Under the pieces are notes generated by a model. The model did no database searches. It was not told the DNA's origin and saw nothing but the letters and a program-made list of their open reading frames with translations. A program made the translations under genes and the position numbers. A stretch of DNA of 64,000 bases, taken from Saprospiraceae bacterium (GTDB lineage Bacteria; Bacteroidota; Bacteroidia; Chitinophagales; Saprospiraceae). The stretch is from NCBI GenBank assembly GCA_016714445.1, contig JADJNF010000010.1:62001-126000 (forward strand). Reading direction: 5' to 3'. Positions 48,519-58,080 of this stretch are shown here, piece after piece; positions within the stretch are counted from its first letter, which is position 1; each line of letters opens with the position of its first letter.

Positions 48519-50813
48519 TTATTCCACTACAATTTCATCGACAAAAATCCACCCTGGTTTGCCTGCCCCACTATGACCCACCGGGCACAAGTTGTTTTTT
48601 GCAGATACCCGGACATACCTTGCAGACAGTATGGGAAAATCAGCTTTAAACTCAAACATTGCTTTTTTTTGTTTAATATCCAAGGTATTTGGTATTGTTT
48701 TTATTTCAGTAAATATGATTCCATCAATTGATGATTCAAATAATACAGACTGTGGTAAAAAAATCCAGTCGTTATAGTTCTGCAGGCAACCTAATCCAAT
48801 ACTTTGAATATTTTTTTCTTCACCTAAATCTATATTGGCAATTAAATCATTGCCACTAAAGCCATGCCAGTGTTTACCCACTGCATCAGTCCCTTTTACA
48901 CCATCTGTTAGCGAATTGGGGCCATCAGCAGGATAATATTTACTTACAGGATTTGTATACGTTACGGTTTTACCTATGGCTTTGTGCAGTACAAAATTCT
49001 GTCGTGCTGCTTGCGCACCCATAATGCGGCCATTTACAACAGTTGATGCTTTTAATAAAAGAGATAGGTTTATTTCAATTGGGTCTGTATATTTATTGCT
49101 GCTCAGCGTTGGTTCTGTCCCATCAGTGGTATAATAAATTTGTGCATTCATTATTTCAGTTGATAAGTTTACAAATAGTTTTGCATTTTGAGAAGTAGGT
49201 TTAATGCTTACTGTAAAATTACCTGAAGAGAAGTGTAATCCCTTTTGTCCAAACGCTTTGAAATGACTTTGTAAACGCTCATTAAAATTCTCCCAGCTCT
49301 TATTTTCTTTTTGTGTCCATAGCACTTCTGCCAATGCCAGCATACGTGGTAGGACCATATATTCTACATGTTCAGCCGTAGTTACATATTCTGTCCATAA
49401 ATTAGCTTGTGCGCCCAATATATATTTTGCTTCTATCGCATTCAATTCTTTGGGGATGGGTTCATAGTCGTACACTTTTTTCAACGTATTCATACCGCCA
49501 ATAGCCAATGGTTCGCCTTCGGGACCAGCCTGATAATGGTCAAAATATACAGGTGATCCAGGTGTCATTATTACATCATGTTGCGCTTTTGCCGCCTCAA
49601 TGCCACCAGCTTCGCCGCGCCAGCTCATTACTGTAGCTTCTGGGGCAAGCCCACCTTCCAAAATTTCATCCCAGCCTATGATTTTTCTATTTTTGCTTTT
49701 CATGAATTTTTCAATTCGCTTAATAAAGTAACTTTGTAGTCCTTCCTCATTTACCAAATGGTCTGTTTTTATCTTTGCCTGACATTTTGGACAAACTTTC
49801 CATGGACCTTTGTCCACTTCATCGCCGCCAATATGAATATATTTAGATGGGAACAATTCAATTACTTCCGTTAATACTTTTTCTAAAAAAGTAAACACCG
49901 AATCATTGCCTGCACAATAATTTGAAGACATGTCAGTATAGTTCCCTCCCGTTAATGGAAGCTGTGGTTTTTGGGTACAACTTAAAGCAGGATAAGATGC
50001 AATCGCCGAGGCCACATGGCCAGGCATTTCAATTTCCGGAATGATAGTGATGTTTCTTTCAGCAGCGTATTTAATGATTTCTTTTATTTGTTCTTGTGAA
50101 TAGTAGCCACCGTATGTGGCTTCCTCTCCTGGTTTTGCCTGAGGACGACTACCCCAAACCTTATCATTATGGTCAACACGCCATGCACCAACTGAAGTTA
50201 GTTTCGGATATTTTTTTATTTCTATCCGCCAGCCCTGATCATCTACCAAATGCCAGTGAAACGTATTCATTTTATAAGATGCCATGAGGTTGATATACTC
50301 TTTCACAACATCAGGCCCGAAGAAATGGCGGCTTTCGTCAATATGCATACCCCTGTATTTAAAACGTGGGTAATCTGTAATATTCATGCAGGGTACTTGC
50401 AATGTTACATTGGTGCATATTGCTGGCAAGGTTTGCAGTAAAGATTGAATTCCATAGATAATACCCGATTTAGTATTTGCTTTTATAGTAACAGAAGTTG
50501 TGGTTACATCCATTTGATAACCTTCATCTCCGATTTGTGGCATTTCTACAATCATTAATTGAATGACTTTTTGTTTTGCTACATTTATCTGTAAACTATA
50601 ACCAGAAATATTTTTAACATTTGTTGTCAAAAAATCAGCCGCTGATTTTAACTCTTTTTGATTGGAATTAAATTGAATGGCAGTATGAGCATCAATAATA
50701 AAATTTCCGCTATTTACCTTCATAATTACAGGTTGGGGAATAATGGAAACTCCTATTTGCGCTAAACAAACCGTAACTGCTAAATTTAAGAAGAAAAGGA
50801 TCCTTATTTTCAT
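48519..50813 (-). CDS. GH20 beta-N-acetylhexosaminidase with C-terminal discoidin-like domain
   Basis: A 764-aa exported enzyme (signal MKIRILFFLNLAVTVCL ending AQ). The GH20 N-terminal domain (residues about 20-145) precedes the barrel: YRGMHIDESRHFFGPDVV, NTFHWHLVDDQGWRIEIKKY, IPEIEMPGHVASAIASYP, and the catalytic Asp-Glu in HIGGDEVDKG near residue 330. A chitobiase-type linker (IYYTTDGTEPTLSS) and an F5/8 type C / CBM32-like domain (residues about 615-764) follow. It removes terminal GlcNAc or GalNAc from glycans such as N-glycans. Its end lies 136 nt before the GH2 gene. Its start overlaps the sialate O-acetylesterase stop by 4 nt, suggesting translational coupling. Confidence 0.9.
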   Translation of the reverse strand: MKIRILFFLNLAVTVCLAQIGVSIIPQPVIMKVNSGNFIIDAHTAIQFNSNQKELKSAADFLTTNVKNISGYSLQINVAKQKVIQLMIVEMPQIGDEGYQMDVTTTSVTIKANTKSGIIYGIQSLLQTLPAICTNVTLQVPCMNITDYPRFKYRGMHIDESRHFFGPDVVKEYINLMASYKMNTFHWHLVDDQGWRIEIKKYPKLTSVGAWRVDHNDKVWGSRPQAKPGEEATYGGYYSQEQIKEIIKYAAERNITIIPEIEMPGHVASAIASYPALSCTQKPQLPLTGGNYTDMSSNYCAGNDSVFTFLEKVLTEVIELFPSKYIHIGGDEVDKGPWKVCPKCQAKIKTDHLVNEEGLQSYFIKRIEKFMKSKNRKIIGWDEILEGGLAPEATVMSWRGEAGGIEAAKAQHDVIMTPGSPVYFDHYQAGPEGEPLAIGGMNTLKKVYDYEPIPKELNAIEAKYILGAQANLWTEYVTTAEHVEYMVLPRMLALAEVLWTQKENKSWENFNERLQSHFKAFGQKGLHFSSGNFTVSIKPTSQNAKLFVNLSTEIMNAQIYYTTDGTEPTLSSNKYTDPIEINLSLLLKASTVVNGRIMGAQAARQNFVLHKAIGKTVTYTNPVSKYYPADGPNSLTDGVKGTDAVGKHWHGFSGNDLIANIDLGEEKNIQSIGLGCLQNYNDWIFLPQSVLFESSIDGIIFTEIKTIPNTLDIKQKKAMFEFKADFPILSARYVRVSAKNNLCPVGHSGAGKPGWIFVDEIVVE

Positions 50814-52309
50814 TGTACTTTAATTTTAAATGTTGATGCTGGCAATTTTTCCGAATTAACTAAGTTGGCGTTGGTAAAAGACCTCCAACCGTAATAAATA
50901 AATTCAGGTTTTTCTTTTATGGAAATTACAATGATCTTGTTTTTAATATTTGCTTGACAATCATTTATGCCATCAGTTGAAAATCCTCTTACAGGTTTTC
51001 CATCCTCCGTAAGTAAACTAATACCACTGTACTGAAATGTAATGACAATTTTCCCATTTTTATATTTTGCTTCCAAAGGCAGAGGCCCGGATGGAATGAT
51101 GTTAGAATGGTACGTGTTATTTAATGCCCATCTTGCCAATCTTAGGCCTACATCTTTTTTATTGGTAGGATGAACATCATTTTTAAGACCAACATCGCTA
51201 CATACTACCATTCCACTGTTAGGTATAAGTTTTAATAACTTCCTTTGTTCTTCCCTAAACTGAGGCCATAAATGTCCTTTGTATTTTACTGTATCTATAG
51301 AAGAGAGTTGCACATAATAAAAGGGCAACTTCGGTTGTTTCCATTTTTTTCTAAAATCATTCACCATTAAAACAGATAATGCTCCGTATTCGTTGACTCT
51401 CTCAACTTCCTGAGCATTGCTTTCCCCCTGATAACAAAGAATTCCTTTTATAGGAAGATTTATTATTGGTTCTATACCGGATTGGTATGCAAACCCAGGC
51501 TTATAAGAATGATTGTTTCCATTTTCATCCTTGGGACAATCTTTGATTCCACTAATATTTTGGCTTCCTCTTTCCCGTATCCAAACTGGAAGTGCATCAT
51601 TAGTCAGCCATTCACCTTTTACTTTTTCAAAAAATTGTCTACTATTTCTTAATGTTTTTTTGCTTATAAAAGATTCAAGTGGTGCACCTCCAATGGAAAT
51701 ATTTATCAAGCCAATTGGAATACCCTGTGTAGTCATAATTTCTTTGCCAAAATAATATCCAACAGCGCTCATAGTTTTAAATGAAACACTATCACAGTTT
51801 TGCCATTGGCCCTTGTAAAAGTTTTCTGCAGTCAGATTTTGGATAATGGAATCAGTAAAAGGCACATTATAAGTATTTTTTCCAGCATAAGTGGGATTAA
51901 AAAATCGCAGTAATGGTTGAAAGCTTTTTGCCGTTTCTTCCTTGTAATACATTTCTTTCACCATTGGCCATTCCATGTTGGATTGCCCAATGCAAAGCCA
52001 TACATCACCTATTAATATATTTTTAAGTTCGACATTTTCATTGCCTGATTTAATAATAATTGACTTTGCCGCTGCATTTTCTTTTTGCTTAGCAAATTCA
52101 ACAATCCAAGTTGAATCGATTTTTACCTTTGTGTTTCTTTTTTTATTTGCAAAAGTTACTTCAACATTTTTTCCGGGAATTCCTTTCCCCCATATGTGAA
52201 CAGGCTTATCCCGTTGCAGCACCATATTATCGGTGAACACTTTGTTAAGCCTTAACTGTGCATTTACAGAAAAAGGGAGAAAAAAAATGCTAATCAAAAA
52301 CCATTTCAT
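50810..52309 (-). CDS. Sialate O-acetylesterase
   Basis: A 499-aa exported protein (signal MKWFLISIFFLPFSVNAQ). It has the family's opening block (VFTDNMVLQRDKPVHIWG), a small beta domain, and the nucleophile motif GDVWLCIGQSNMEW with Ser near residue 110. KGILCYQGESNA and a late DVHPTNKKDVGLRLA block supply the likely acid/His partner. Such enzymes remove O-acetyl groups from sialic acids, letting sialidase or lyase act. It starts 20 nt inside the end of the DMT permease gene and overlaps the following GH20 by 4 nt, so the three are tightly coupled. Other glycan acetyl groups remain possible substrates. Confidence 0.85.
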   Translation of the reverse strand: MKWFLISIFFLPFSVNAQLRLNKVFTDNMVLQRDKPVHIWGKGIPGKNVEVTFANKKRNTKVKIDSTWIVEFAKQKENAAAKSIIIKSGNENVELKNILIGDVWLCIGQSNMEWPMVKEMYYKEETAKSFQPLLRFFNPTYAGKNTYNVPFTDSIIQNLTAENFYKGQWQNCDSVSFKTMSAVGYYFGKEIMTTQGIPIGLINISIGGAPLESFISKKTLRNSRQFFEKVKGEWLTNDALPVWIRERGSQNISGIKDCPKDENGNNHSYKPGFAYQSGIEPIINLPIKGILCYQGESNAQEVERVNEYGALSVLMVNDFRKKWKQPKLPFYYVQLSSIDTVKYKGHLWPQFREEQRKLLKLIPNSGMVVCSDVGLKNDVHPTNKKDVGLRLARWALNNTYHSNIIPSGPLPLEAKYKNGKIVITFQYSGISLLTEDGKPVRGFSTDGINDCQANIKNKIIVISIKEKPEFIYYGWRSFTNANLVNSEKLPASTFKIKVQ

Positions 52310-53198
52310 TTCTTTTCGTATTAAATTTTGATAAAAACAAACCGCCGATTACCAATGAAACACCTGCAATGGTGTATGAGCTGACAGAATCACCCATCCA
52401 CCAGGCAGCAAAAAAATAACCAAAAAGCGGGCAAAGAAATAACCATAACCCTGCCTTTACCTCGTTTACCTGCAACAACCACATCCAAAGTTGTACAGCA
52501 AAAATTGAAACCGGTATGGCGAGCCAAAAAACTGCATACCAAAATGATTCAATAAACTGATTAGCTGAAGGTTCGTAAAAAATAACGGTAAAGGGCACTA
52601 AAAATAAACCGCCTATCAAAGTTTGCCAGCCATTAATAACAAATAAGGATAGTCCATTCCATTTTAGCTGAGAAAAATAAATAGCTGCTACCGAGTAGGA
52701 GAGCATACTTATCAATAATATAAGCAAACCGTTGACTGAAACAGTTGCTTCAGCAAATAAAGGCCATGCCGCATAAATAACTCCGATAGTGCAAACAATA
52801 ATCGAAAGAACGATGTTGCTTGTCAGCTGTCTTTTTAATATAAGAACAGACATAAACAATATGAAGATGGGGTTAGTCGCAACAGCCAAAGCACCTATAC
52901 CGGCGGTTATGGATTGCATAGCCACCACATACAACCCCAGGTAAATTGTAATATTGAGTAAGCCATAAATAGCTATTTGTTTCCACTCATCACCGGTAGG
53001 ATACCGATGCCGCTTAATAACATGAGCAAAGGATATCATAACTGCAGACGCGATGGCAAATCTTGTTAACGCAATAACTAATGGTTGTGCAACAGTTAAT
53101 CCAACTTTTGTGGCTGTGGATGCAGACGGCCAAAGTATGGCAAACGTAAGACCTGCTGCTACCCATTTAAAATTTGAATTAATTTTTATTGCATTCAT
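52290..53198 (-). CDS. EamA/DMT family permease
   Basis: A 302-aa integral membrane protein with about ten hydrophobic helices in two EamA halves. The first half includes FAILWPSASTATKVGL and ITAGIGALAVATNPIFILFM, the second YSVAAIYFSQLKWNGLSLFV and FLCPLFGYFFAAWW. DMT exporters and importers handle diverse small metabolites. In this setting it may move a sugar or amino sugar across the inner membrane, complementing the MFS permease, but the substrate cannot be read from sequence. It is 33 nt downstream of nagA and overlaps the esterase gene by 20 nt. Confidence 0.85.
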   Translation of the reverse strand: MNAIKINSNFKWVAAGLTFAILWPSASTATKVGLTVAQPLVIALTRFAIASAVMISFAHVIKRHRYPTGDEWKQIAIYGLLNITIYLGLYVVAMQSITAGIGALAVATNPIFILFMSVLILKRQLTSNIVLSIIVCTIGVIYAAWPLFAEATVSVNGLLILLISMLSYSVAAIYFSQLKWNGLSLFVINGWQTLIGGLFLVPFTVIFYEPSANQFIESFWYAVFWLAIPVSIFAVQLWMWLLQVNEVKAGLWLFLCPLFGYFFAAWWMGDSVSSYTIAGVSLVIGGLFLSKFNTKRNEMVFD

Positions 53199-53231
53199 TA
53201 CTTCTTTTTAAATCATATGCCATACGACTTT

Positions 53232-53858
53232 CTATTCAAGAATTTTAACGGCCTCGTTTTGTTCATTTAATAATACCAGCTTAGCACTATATCCTTTTTC
53301 AATTTTTCCCAATTTGCTATCCAAACCCATTAACCGTGCAGGATATAAACTGCACATCCTGATAGCTTCACCTAATTCAACTCCCACATGATTGACTAAA
53401 TTTTGTACAGCAGTTGTCATTGTTAATGCCGAACCACTAAGAATACCTGCTGCTTCATATTTGTCCTTCATCAGTATATGCTGATAGTTACCTACAATGG
53501 TATCTGTTACAGCATCAGTAATAACGAAAAGCCTTTCTTTTATTATAGACTTAGCTATACTGATAGCTGCATAATCCACATGGTAACCATCGGGGATAAT
53601 ACTTACCATCACTTTATCATCATTCATGGCTGCCCCCACTAAACCCGGTTCCCGGTGATGCAAAGGGCTCATGGCATTGTACAAGTGGGTAACTGCAGCA
53701 ATTCCTTTAGTAAAACCTGACATTGCCTCTTCATAAGTGGCATTACTGTGCCCGGCAGAAATAATAATATTCTCCGAGAGTATCAGATTTATCATTTCAT
53801 CACTGCAATGCTCCGGTGCAAGGGTTATCATTTTTATAACGCCCTTTCCGTAAGTCAA
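53232..53858 (-). CDS. nagA: N-acetylglucosamine-6-phosphate deacetylase, C-terminal part
   Basis: This frame has the NagA catalytic segments: LAPEHCSDEMI, ISAGHSNATYEEAMSGF, AAVTHLYNAMSPLHHREPG, IPDGYHVD and VITDAV. It continues to the terminal KGYSAKLVLLNEQ. The true reading frame extends upstream to the break at about 53936, adding residues such as INTAKRGAHIESYIHVPTLP. NagA converts GlcNAc-6-P to GlcN-6-P and acetate, downstream of the lyase, epimerase and a kinase. The reference start at 53858 is only an internal Met, so this is the second half of one gene. Confidence 0.8.
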   Translation of the reverse strand: MTYGKGVIKMITLAPEHCSDEMINLILSENIIISAGHSNATYEEAMSGFTKGIAAVTHLYNAMSPLHHREPGLVGAAMNDDKVMVSIIPDGYHVDYAAISIAKSIIKERLFVITDAVTDTIVGNYQHILMKDKYEAAGILSGSALTMTTAVQNLVNHVGVELGEAIRMCSLYPARLMGLDSKLGKIEKGYSAKLVLLNEQNEAVKILE

Positions 53859-53929
53859 TAAATCTTTTACTTGAGGTAATGTTGGGACATGAATGTATGA
53901 TTCAATATGTGCCCCCCGTTTTGCAGTAT

Positions 53930-54334
53930 TTATCCAGGGCCTTCGAGATGAATACCTAAAACTCCTTCTCCTCCTTTGCTCCAGTAATCATTAATGGCAT
54001 CAATGGCCTGATGAAAAACCTGGTAGCTGTTGGTAGCTACTGTTGGAAGGCAAAAGGCTGCACCGCCATTGCGGCAATAATCGTTCAATTTATACAACGA
54101 ATCTGATTCGGGATATACGGATAACAATTTCCCGTAAGCTCCATAAATCTGAAGGTCAATGAAAGCAGGTGCAATTGCCTGGTCATAGAAATTATGCATC
54201 ACAAGTGTTGATGGAACTTCCTCAACTGGAATTATCCCGAAGATGATTCCTTCATCAACAATGATTGCATGGCCATTAAGCCATTGCTCTCCTGTAAAAA
54301 TGCTGTCGGCTACATATGCTTTTATTCCTTTCAC
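53930..54334 (-). CDS. nagA: N-acetylglucosamine-6-phosphate deacetylase, N-terminal part
   Basis: It encodes the first about 134 residues of NagA: the small beta-domain (MKGIKAYVADSIFTGEQWLN), PAFIDLQIYGAYGKLLS, GGAAFCLPTVATNS, and the start of the metal-binding motif GIHLEGP. The frame breaks immediately after LEGP. The sequence reads GGCCCTGGATAA, where one more base (for example GGCCCCTGG) would give GPWINTAKRG. A lost base in a short C-run near 53936 explains the frameshift. Joined, the gene spans 53232-54334 (about 367 aa), normal for NagA. Confidence 0.8.
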   Translation of the reverse strand: MKGIKAYVADSIFTGEQWLNGHAIIVDEGIIFGIIPVEEVPSTLVMHNFYDQAIAPAFIDLQIYGAYGKLLSVYPESDSLYKLNDYCRNGGAAFCLPTVATNSYQVFHQAIDAINDYWSKGGEGVLGIHLEGPG

Positions 54335-54453
54335 TGAATTAAATGTGGAAAAATCATATTCAAATTACTACTCTGATATTATACACTTTTTGGGAAGTAT
54401 CTATTTATCCGATGAGCTTTTCTTATTTCTAAATTAATTTATTATATTTATAA

Positions 54454-55635
54454 TTATTTTAAATATTGTTCCAATATTTGCATACAATAACATTCTTGCC
54501 GTGGTAAATGAAAAGGCCCTTTAAACAAATTTCCTTTTGCAGTTTGTGCTATCGAGCCATCTCTGTGTAAGTAGCCAAACCATTCTCCATTTTTCTTATC
54601 ATGGAAGTGCCGGTAAGCGTAATCATGCACCATCTTATGCCACTCAGCATATTTTTCTTTGCCAGTCATTAAATAAGCCAGCAATGTTGCAATGATTACT
54701 TCATTATGCGGCCACCAAAACTTCATATCCTGCCAGTATTCCTGTACAGGCTTATTATGTACATCACGGAAATATAAAATGCCGCCATTCTCTTCGTCCC
54801 ATCCGCGTTCCCACATATAATCCAACATGCAGCAACCCAAATCAATCAAATGTTTATCATTATTGCGATATTTTGCTTCATGCAAAATAAACCAGGCGCC
54901 TTCCATAGCATGTCCTGGATTGAGTGTCCGTCCATCTATATGGTCAATGATGCTTCCATCAGGGGCTACCTGTTCCATTACGCATTTTATATCGTCTTTT
55001 ACAAAATCCTGTTCTATTTCAGCTATCCATTTCTCTATCCATTCATCGCAGCGGGAGTCGCCAATGGTTTCTCTTAATTGTTGAGCCGTGTTCAACATGA
55101 TCATTGGCACACCAATACCTTTAGATGGCCGGGTGTTTGTAAATTTGGGTTGCAGCATTCCCGGTGTAGTTGCATACTCAATACATTTTCCAAAAACATA
55201 TCTTGCTTTTTCTGCAGCTTCTTCATCACCACTTGCTTTAGCATAAGCCGCAGCAGCTATTACATAAAATGTTTCGGAGAAAAAATATCTTCTTTTACGA
55301 ATAGGTCTTCCATCTCTTGTCACATGAAAAAACATTTGCCCATCGGTATCAAAACAATGCTTGTTTAAAAAATCATATCCCAACTTAGCTCCATCTAACC
55401 ATTCCTGTTTTCTTTCTACCGTGTTATATAATGTAGCGAGTATCCAGGTGGCCCTACCTTGAAACCAAACAGACTTGTCATCATCAATCAAACTGCCATC
55501 GTCATCCCTCATCAATAAAAAACCTCCGTATTCATTATCAAATGAACGGGGAAACCAGAAAGGAATCGTGTCATTCAGTAACTGGTTAGAGTAGAAATTC
55601 TTTAAGGCTTCTAAATCATTTTTTGAATAGCTCAT
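54454..55635 (-). CDS. N-acylglucosamine 2-epimerase (AGE/RenBP family)
   Basis: A 393-aa cytoplasmic protein without a signal peptide. It is an alpha-barrel epimerase: DKSVWFQGRATWILATLYN, then GRPIRKRRYFFSETFYVIAA, LNPGHAMEGAWFILHEAKY with the catalytic-region His, KFWWPHNEVIIATLLAY, and GPFHLPRQECYCMQ. It interconverts N-acetylmannosamine and GlcNAc. In Bacteroides and Tannerella nan loci an AGE-type enzyme replaces the NanK/NanE route, sending ManNAc from Neu5Ac cleavage to GlcNAc. It sits between the sialidase (16 nt) and nagA (119 nt), so it fits this pathway exactly. The gene appears intact. Confidence 0.9.
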   Translation of the reverse strand: MSYSKNDLEALKNFYSNQLLNDTIPFWFPRSFDNEYGGFLLMRDDDGSLIDDDKSVWFQGRATWILATLYNTVERKQEWLDGAKLGYDFLNKHCFDTDGQMFFHVTRDGRPIRKRRYFFSETFYVIAAAAYAKASGDEEAAEKARYVFGKCIEYATTPGMLQPKFTNTRPSKGIGVPMIMLNTAQQLRETIGDSRCDEWIEKWIAEIEQDFVKDDIKCVMEQVAPDGSIIDHIDGRTLNPGHAMEGAWFILHEAKYRNNDKHLIDLGCCMLDYMWERGWDEENGGILYFRDVHNKPVQEYWQDMKFWWPHNEVIIATLLAYLMTGKEKYAEWHKMVHDYAYRHFHDKKNGEWFGYLHRDGSIAQTAKGNLFKGPFHLPRQECYCMQILEQYLK

Positions 55636-55651
55636 TCTTCAATCTGTTTAA

Positions 55652-56818
55652 TTAATTCCATATTGCAGTTGTGAATACGATCTGTGAATAATTATCTTTT
55701 TCGTACAAAATACCAATTTCTTTCTTTGACAGATTCACTATATCTGAATAAGCAGCCGCATCGTCCTGTGATGTATTTTTATAAATCACAAAATTTTTAT
55801 CCCATGTTTTACCATCATCATAGCTGATGCGAAGCGTAAGGTTATCTCTTCTATTTTCATCTGCTGCATTGCAGAATGCCAGTATGTTTTTGCCTTTCTT
55901 TTTTCCAATGGTAAGAATACTTGCTTCGCATACTGGGTCGGGCAGGTTGCGGTCAAAATAGGTAGTGTCCCATGTTGTGCCGCCATTGTTGCTGATACCA
56001 ACAATTCTTGCCCTTATATGTCCTTTTTGATTGCGGCTGTTGAATAGTAACCTGCCTCCGCTGATTTCGGTAGCCGTTGATTCATTGCTGCCAGGTATAT
56101 TTAAACTGGCGCCCAATTGAAATGTTTTGCCATGGTCATCGGTATAAAATCCATGTGCGTCATAATCCATAAACTGGTTTTGTGGGTCTTTTGCAGAGTG
56201 ATTGGCAGCTACATAAATTCTTCCTTTATACTTACCACTTTGAAACTGCATAGCATGGCCGGGTGTATTTGCATAACTACGCCAGTCTTCCGGAAAACTA
56301 TAGGCAGGATTGACTGTTGGTTGTTTTGAACGATGAACCTGCGTTGTTATTTCAATCCCATTGCTCCAGGTATGGCCGCCATCAACTGATGTTTTATACC
56401 AAACCTGTTTATATCCATTACCCTTTCTCACTTCCCCCTCATGATTATTACCAGTATTGTAAAACAAAAAAATACGACCATTGGGAAAGGCAGGGTCTGT
56501 TACATCAACCACTGGTGCAGGGTTGCCACATTGCAGCGTATCAAACTCAGCTACATATTGTAATGCACTCCAGGTTTCTCCTTTATCGTTGCTTCGCTTC
56601 ATTACAATATTAATGTCGCCAAAATCACCTGCACCATGTACACGGCCTTCGGCAAAAGCAAGTAAGTTGCCATTGGGGAGAGAAATAATTGCAGGAATTC
56701 GATAACTTTTATGCCCTTCTGTTCCAGATGTAAAGACAGGAACAGTTTTATTTTGTGAATAAATTTTTACTGCAACAAAAATCAACATAAAAAGGAATAC
56801 TACTTTTTTCGTCTTCAT
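55652..56818 (-). CDS. Exported sialidase (GH33)
   Basis: About 388 aa from ATG 56818, which begins a signal peptide (MKTKKVVFLFMLIFVAVKI ending YSQ); two Mets 4 and 8 codons upstream are alternatives. The RIP motif (HKSYRIPAIISLPNG) carries the Arg that binds the sialic-acid carboxylate. Five Asp-box repeats (SNDKGETW, SVDGGHTW, TDDHGKTF, SNNGGTTW, SYDDGKTW) mark the six-bladed propeller. An EKDNYSQIVF-type C-terminal segment follows. It releases terminal sialic acids extracellularly or in the periplasm. It is the intact one of two sialidases in this locus; the other (60215-61832) is broken. It is 4 nt downstream of the permease gene. Confidence 0.9.
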   Translation of the reverse strand: MKTKKVVFLFMLIFVAVKIYSQNKTVPVFTSGTEGHKSYRIPAIISLPNGNLLAFAEGRVHGAGDFGDINIVMKRSNDKGETWSALQYVAEFDTLQCGNPAPVVDVTDPAFPNGRIFLFYNTGNNHEGEVRKGNGYKQVWYKTSVDGGHTWSNGIEITTQVHRSKQPTVNPAYSFPEDWRSYANTPGHAMQFQSGKYKGRIYVAANHSAKDPQNQFMDYDAHGFYTDDHGKTFQLGASLNIPGSNESTATEISGGRLLFNSRNQKGHIRARIVGISNNGGTTWDTTYFDRNLPDPVCEASILTIGKKKGKNILAFCNAADENRRDNLTLRISYDDGKTWDKNFVIYKNTSQDDAAAYSDIVNLSKKEIGILYEKDNYSQIVFTTAIWN

Positions 56819-56822
56819 TAAT

Positions 56823-58058
56823 TTATTCATTAAATTCAACTGCTTTAGGTTTTAAAAATACAAGTTGGATAATCAAAGCAACTGCAACAATTCCTGCCAG
56901 CATCGCAAAATCTTTTCCAAGATTTCCGGCATCTGTTGATTTGCCCAACAAATCAGTAATGAACGCGCCTGCAAATACACCGACCATATTCATCAGTCCA
57001 TAAGCTGTCGCCCTGTATTTTTTTGAAACAAACTGGCAGAGGATCGGCATATTGTTGGCATCGAACATACCAAAGCCAAAACCAAAACAAAATGCCGAAC
57101 CAATAACCGCAAATAAGGAATGACCAAAACCAATAAAGAGCAATGCAGGAATAGTTAAGCCAAGGCCAATGGCACTTGTATAGATTCTGCCACGGATATT
57201 TTTCTGCACCCATCTATCTGATAAAATTCCGCCGAAGATGACACCAATAAAAGATGATGCCGCAATAGTGATGGTAGATAACGGCCCGGCTTTCGACATA
57301 TCAATATTCAGATTTTCTGCAAATAATGTCGGCAGCCAATTCTTTACACCCCAACCCGGAAGACTTGGAATGGCGAAATAGAAAAGTATTATCCAGAAAG
57401 ATATGTTTACAAACAAAACACCAAGCCCTTTAAATACAGAGGATTTCTCTTTTGCAATATCTTCTGCTATTTCGGTTTCTCTTTTTTCCTTTAAAAAGAA
57501 AATCAGGACGGTTGAATAAATAATTCCAATGAGACCGAAAGACTGAAATGTTTGCTGCCATGAAAACTCTTCAGCTATGGTAGCACCAAAACCACCGAGT
57601 GCCTGTCCCATATACAAACCAGTCATGTGAATTCCCACAGCAAGCGACCTTGTTTTATCTGAATGGTAATCGGCTATAAGCGATAACCCTGCAGGAATAT
57701 ACAATGCTTCGCTTACACCCATTATTGCACGCAGCCAATACAACTGGTCGAATGTTTTTGCATAGCCCATTGCAAACGTAACAGCACTCCATACAAATAA
57801 ACTTCCTACTATAAGCCATTTTCTGTTCATCTTGTCTGCAATCATTCCTGATATGGGACTCATAAAACCATATATCCATAAAAAAATGGCCATGAGGTAA
57901 CCGAAGTTGGTGGCTGATTGCAGTTCTGAAATATCCACCATTATAGTAGGCTTCATGGTGCTGAGCATTTGCCTGTCCATATAATTGAGCAATGCTACTA
58001 CCCATAATAATGCAACAACAATCCAGGGATAATATTTTTTATTTTGCAATTGCATCAT
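56823..58058 (-). CDS. MFS transporter, probable sialic acid permease
   Basis: A 411-aa protein with about 12 hydrophobic helices. The N-terminus has the ACS-type signature (ALLNYMDRQMLSTMKPTIMV), an MNRKWLIVGSLFVWSAV loop and a LRAIMGVSEALYIPAGLSL segment. A FGGILSDRWVQKNIRGRIYT loop lies in the second half. Position between sialate mutarotase, sialidase and epimerase genes strongly suggests it imports sialic acid (NanT-like in role) into the cytoplasm. Sequence alone would also allow other organic anions. The gene appears intact and starts 22 nt downstream of the decayed mutarotase gene, so it is the first intact gene of the locus. Confidence 0.85.
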   Translation of the reverse strand: MMQLQNKKYYPWIVVALLWVVALLNYMDRQMLSTMKPTIMVDISELQSATNFGYLMAIFLWIYGFMSPISGMIADKMNRKWLIVGSLFVWSAVTFAMGYAKTFDQLYWLRAIMGVSEALYIPAGLSLIADYHSDKTRSLAVGIHMTGLYMGQALGGFGATIAEEFSWQQTFQSFGLIGIIYSTVLIFFLKEKRETEIAEDIAKEKSSVFKGLGVLFVNISFWIILFYFAIPSLPGWGVKNWLPTLFAENLNIDMSKAGPLSTITIAASSFIGVIFGGILSDRWVQKNIRGRIYTSAIGLGLTIPALLFIGFGHSLFAVIGSAFCFGFGFGMFDANNMPILCQFVSKKYRATAYGLMNMVGVFAGAFITDLLGKSTDAGNLGKDFAMLAGIVAVALIIQLVFLKPKAVEFNE

Positions 58059-58080
58059 GATTTATGGTTTTAAAAGTCAA

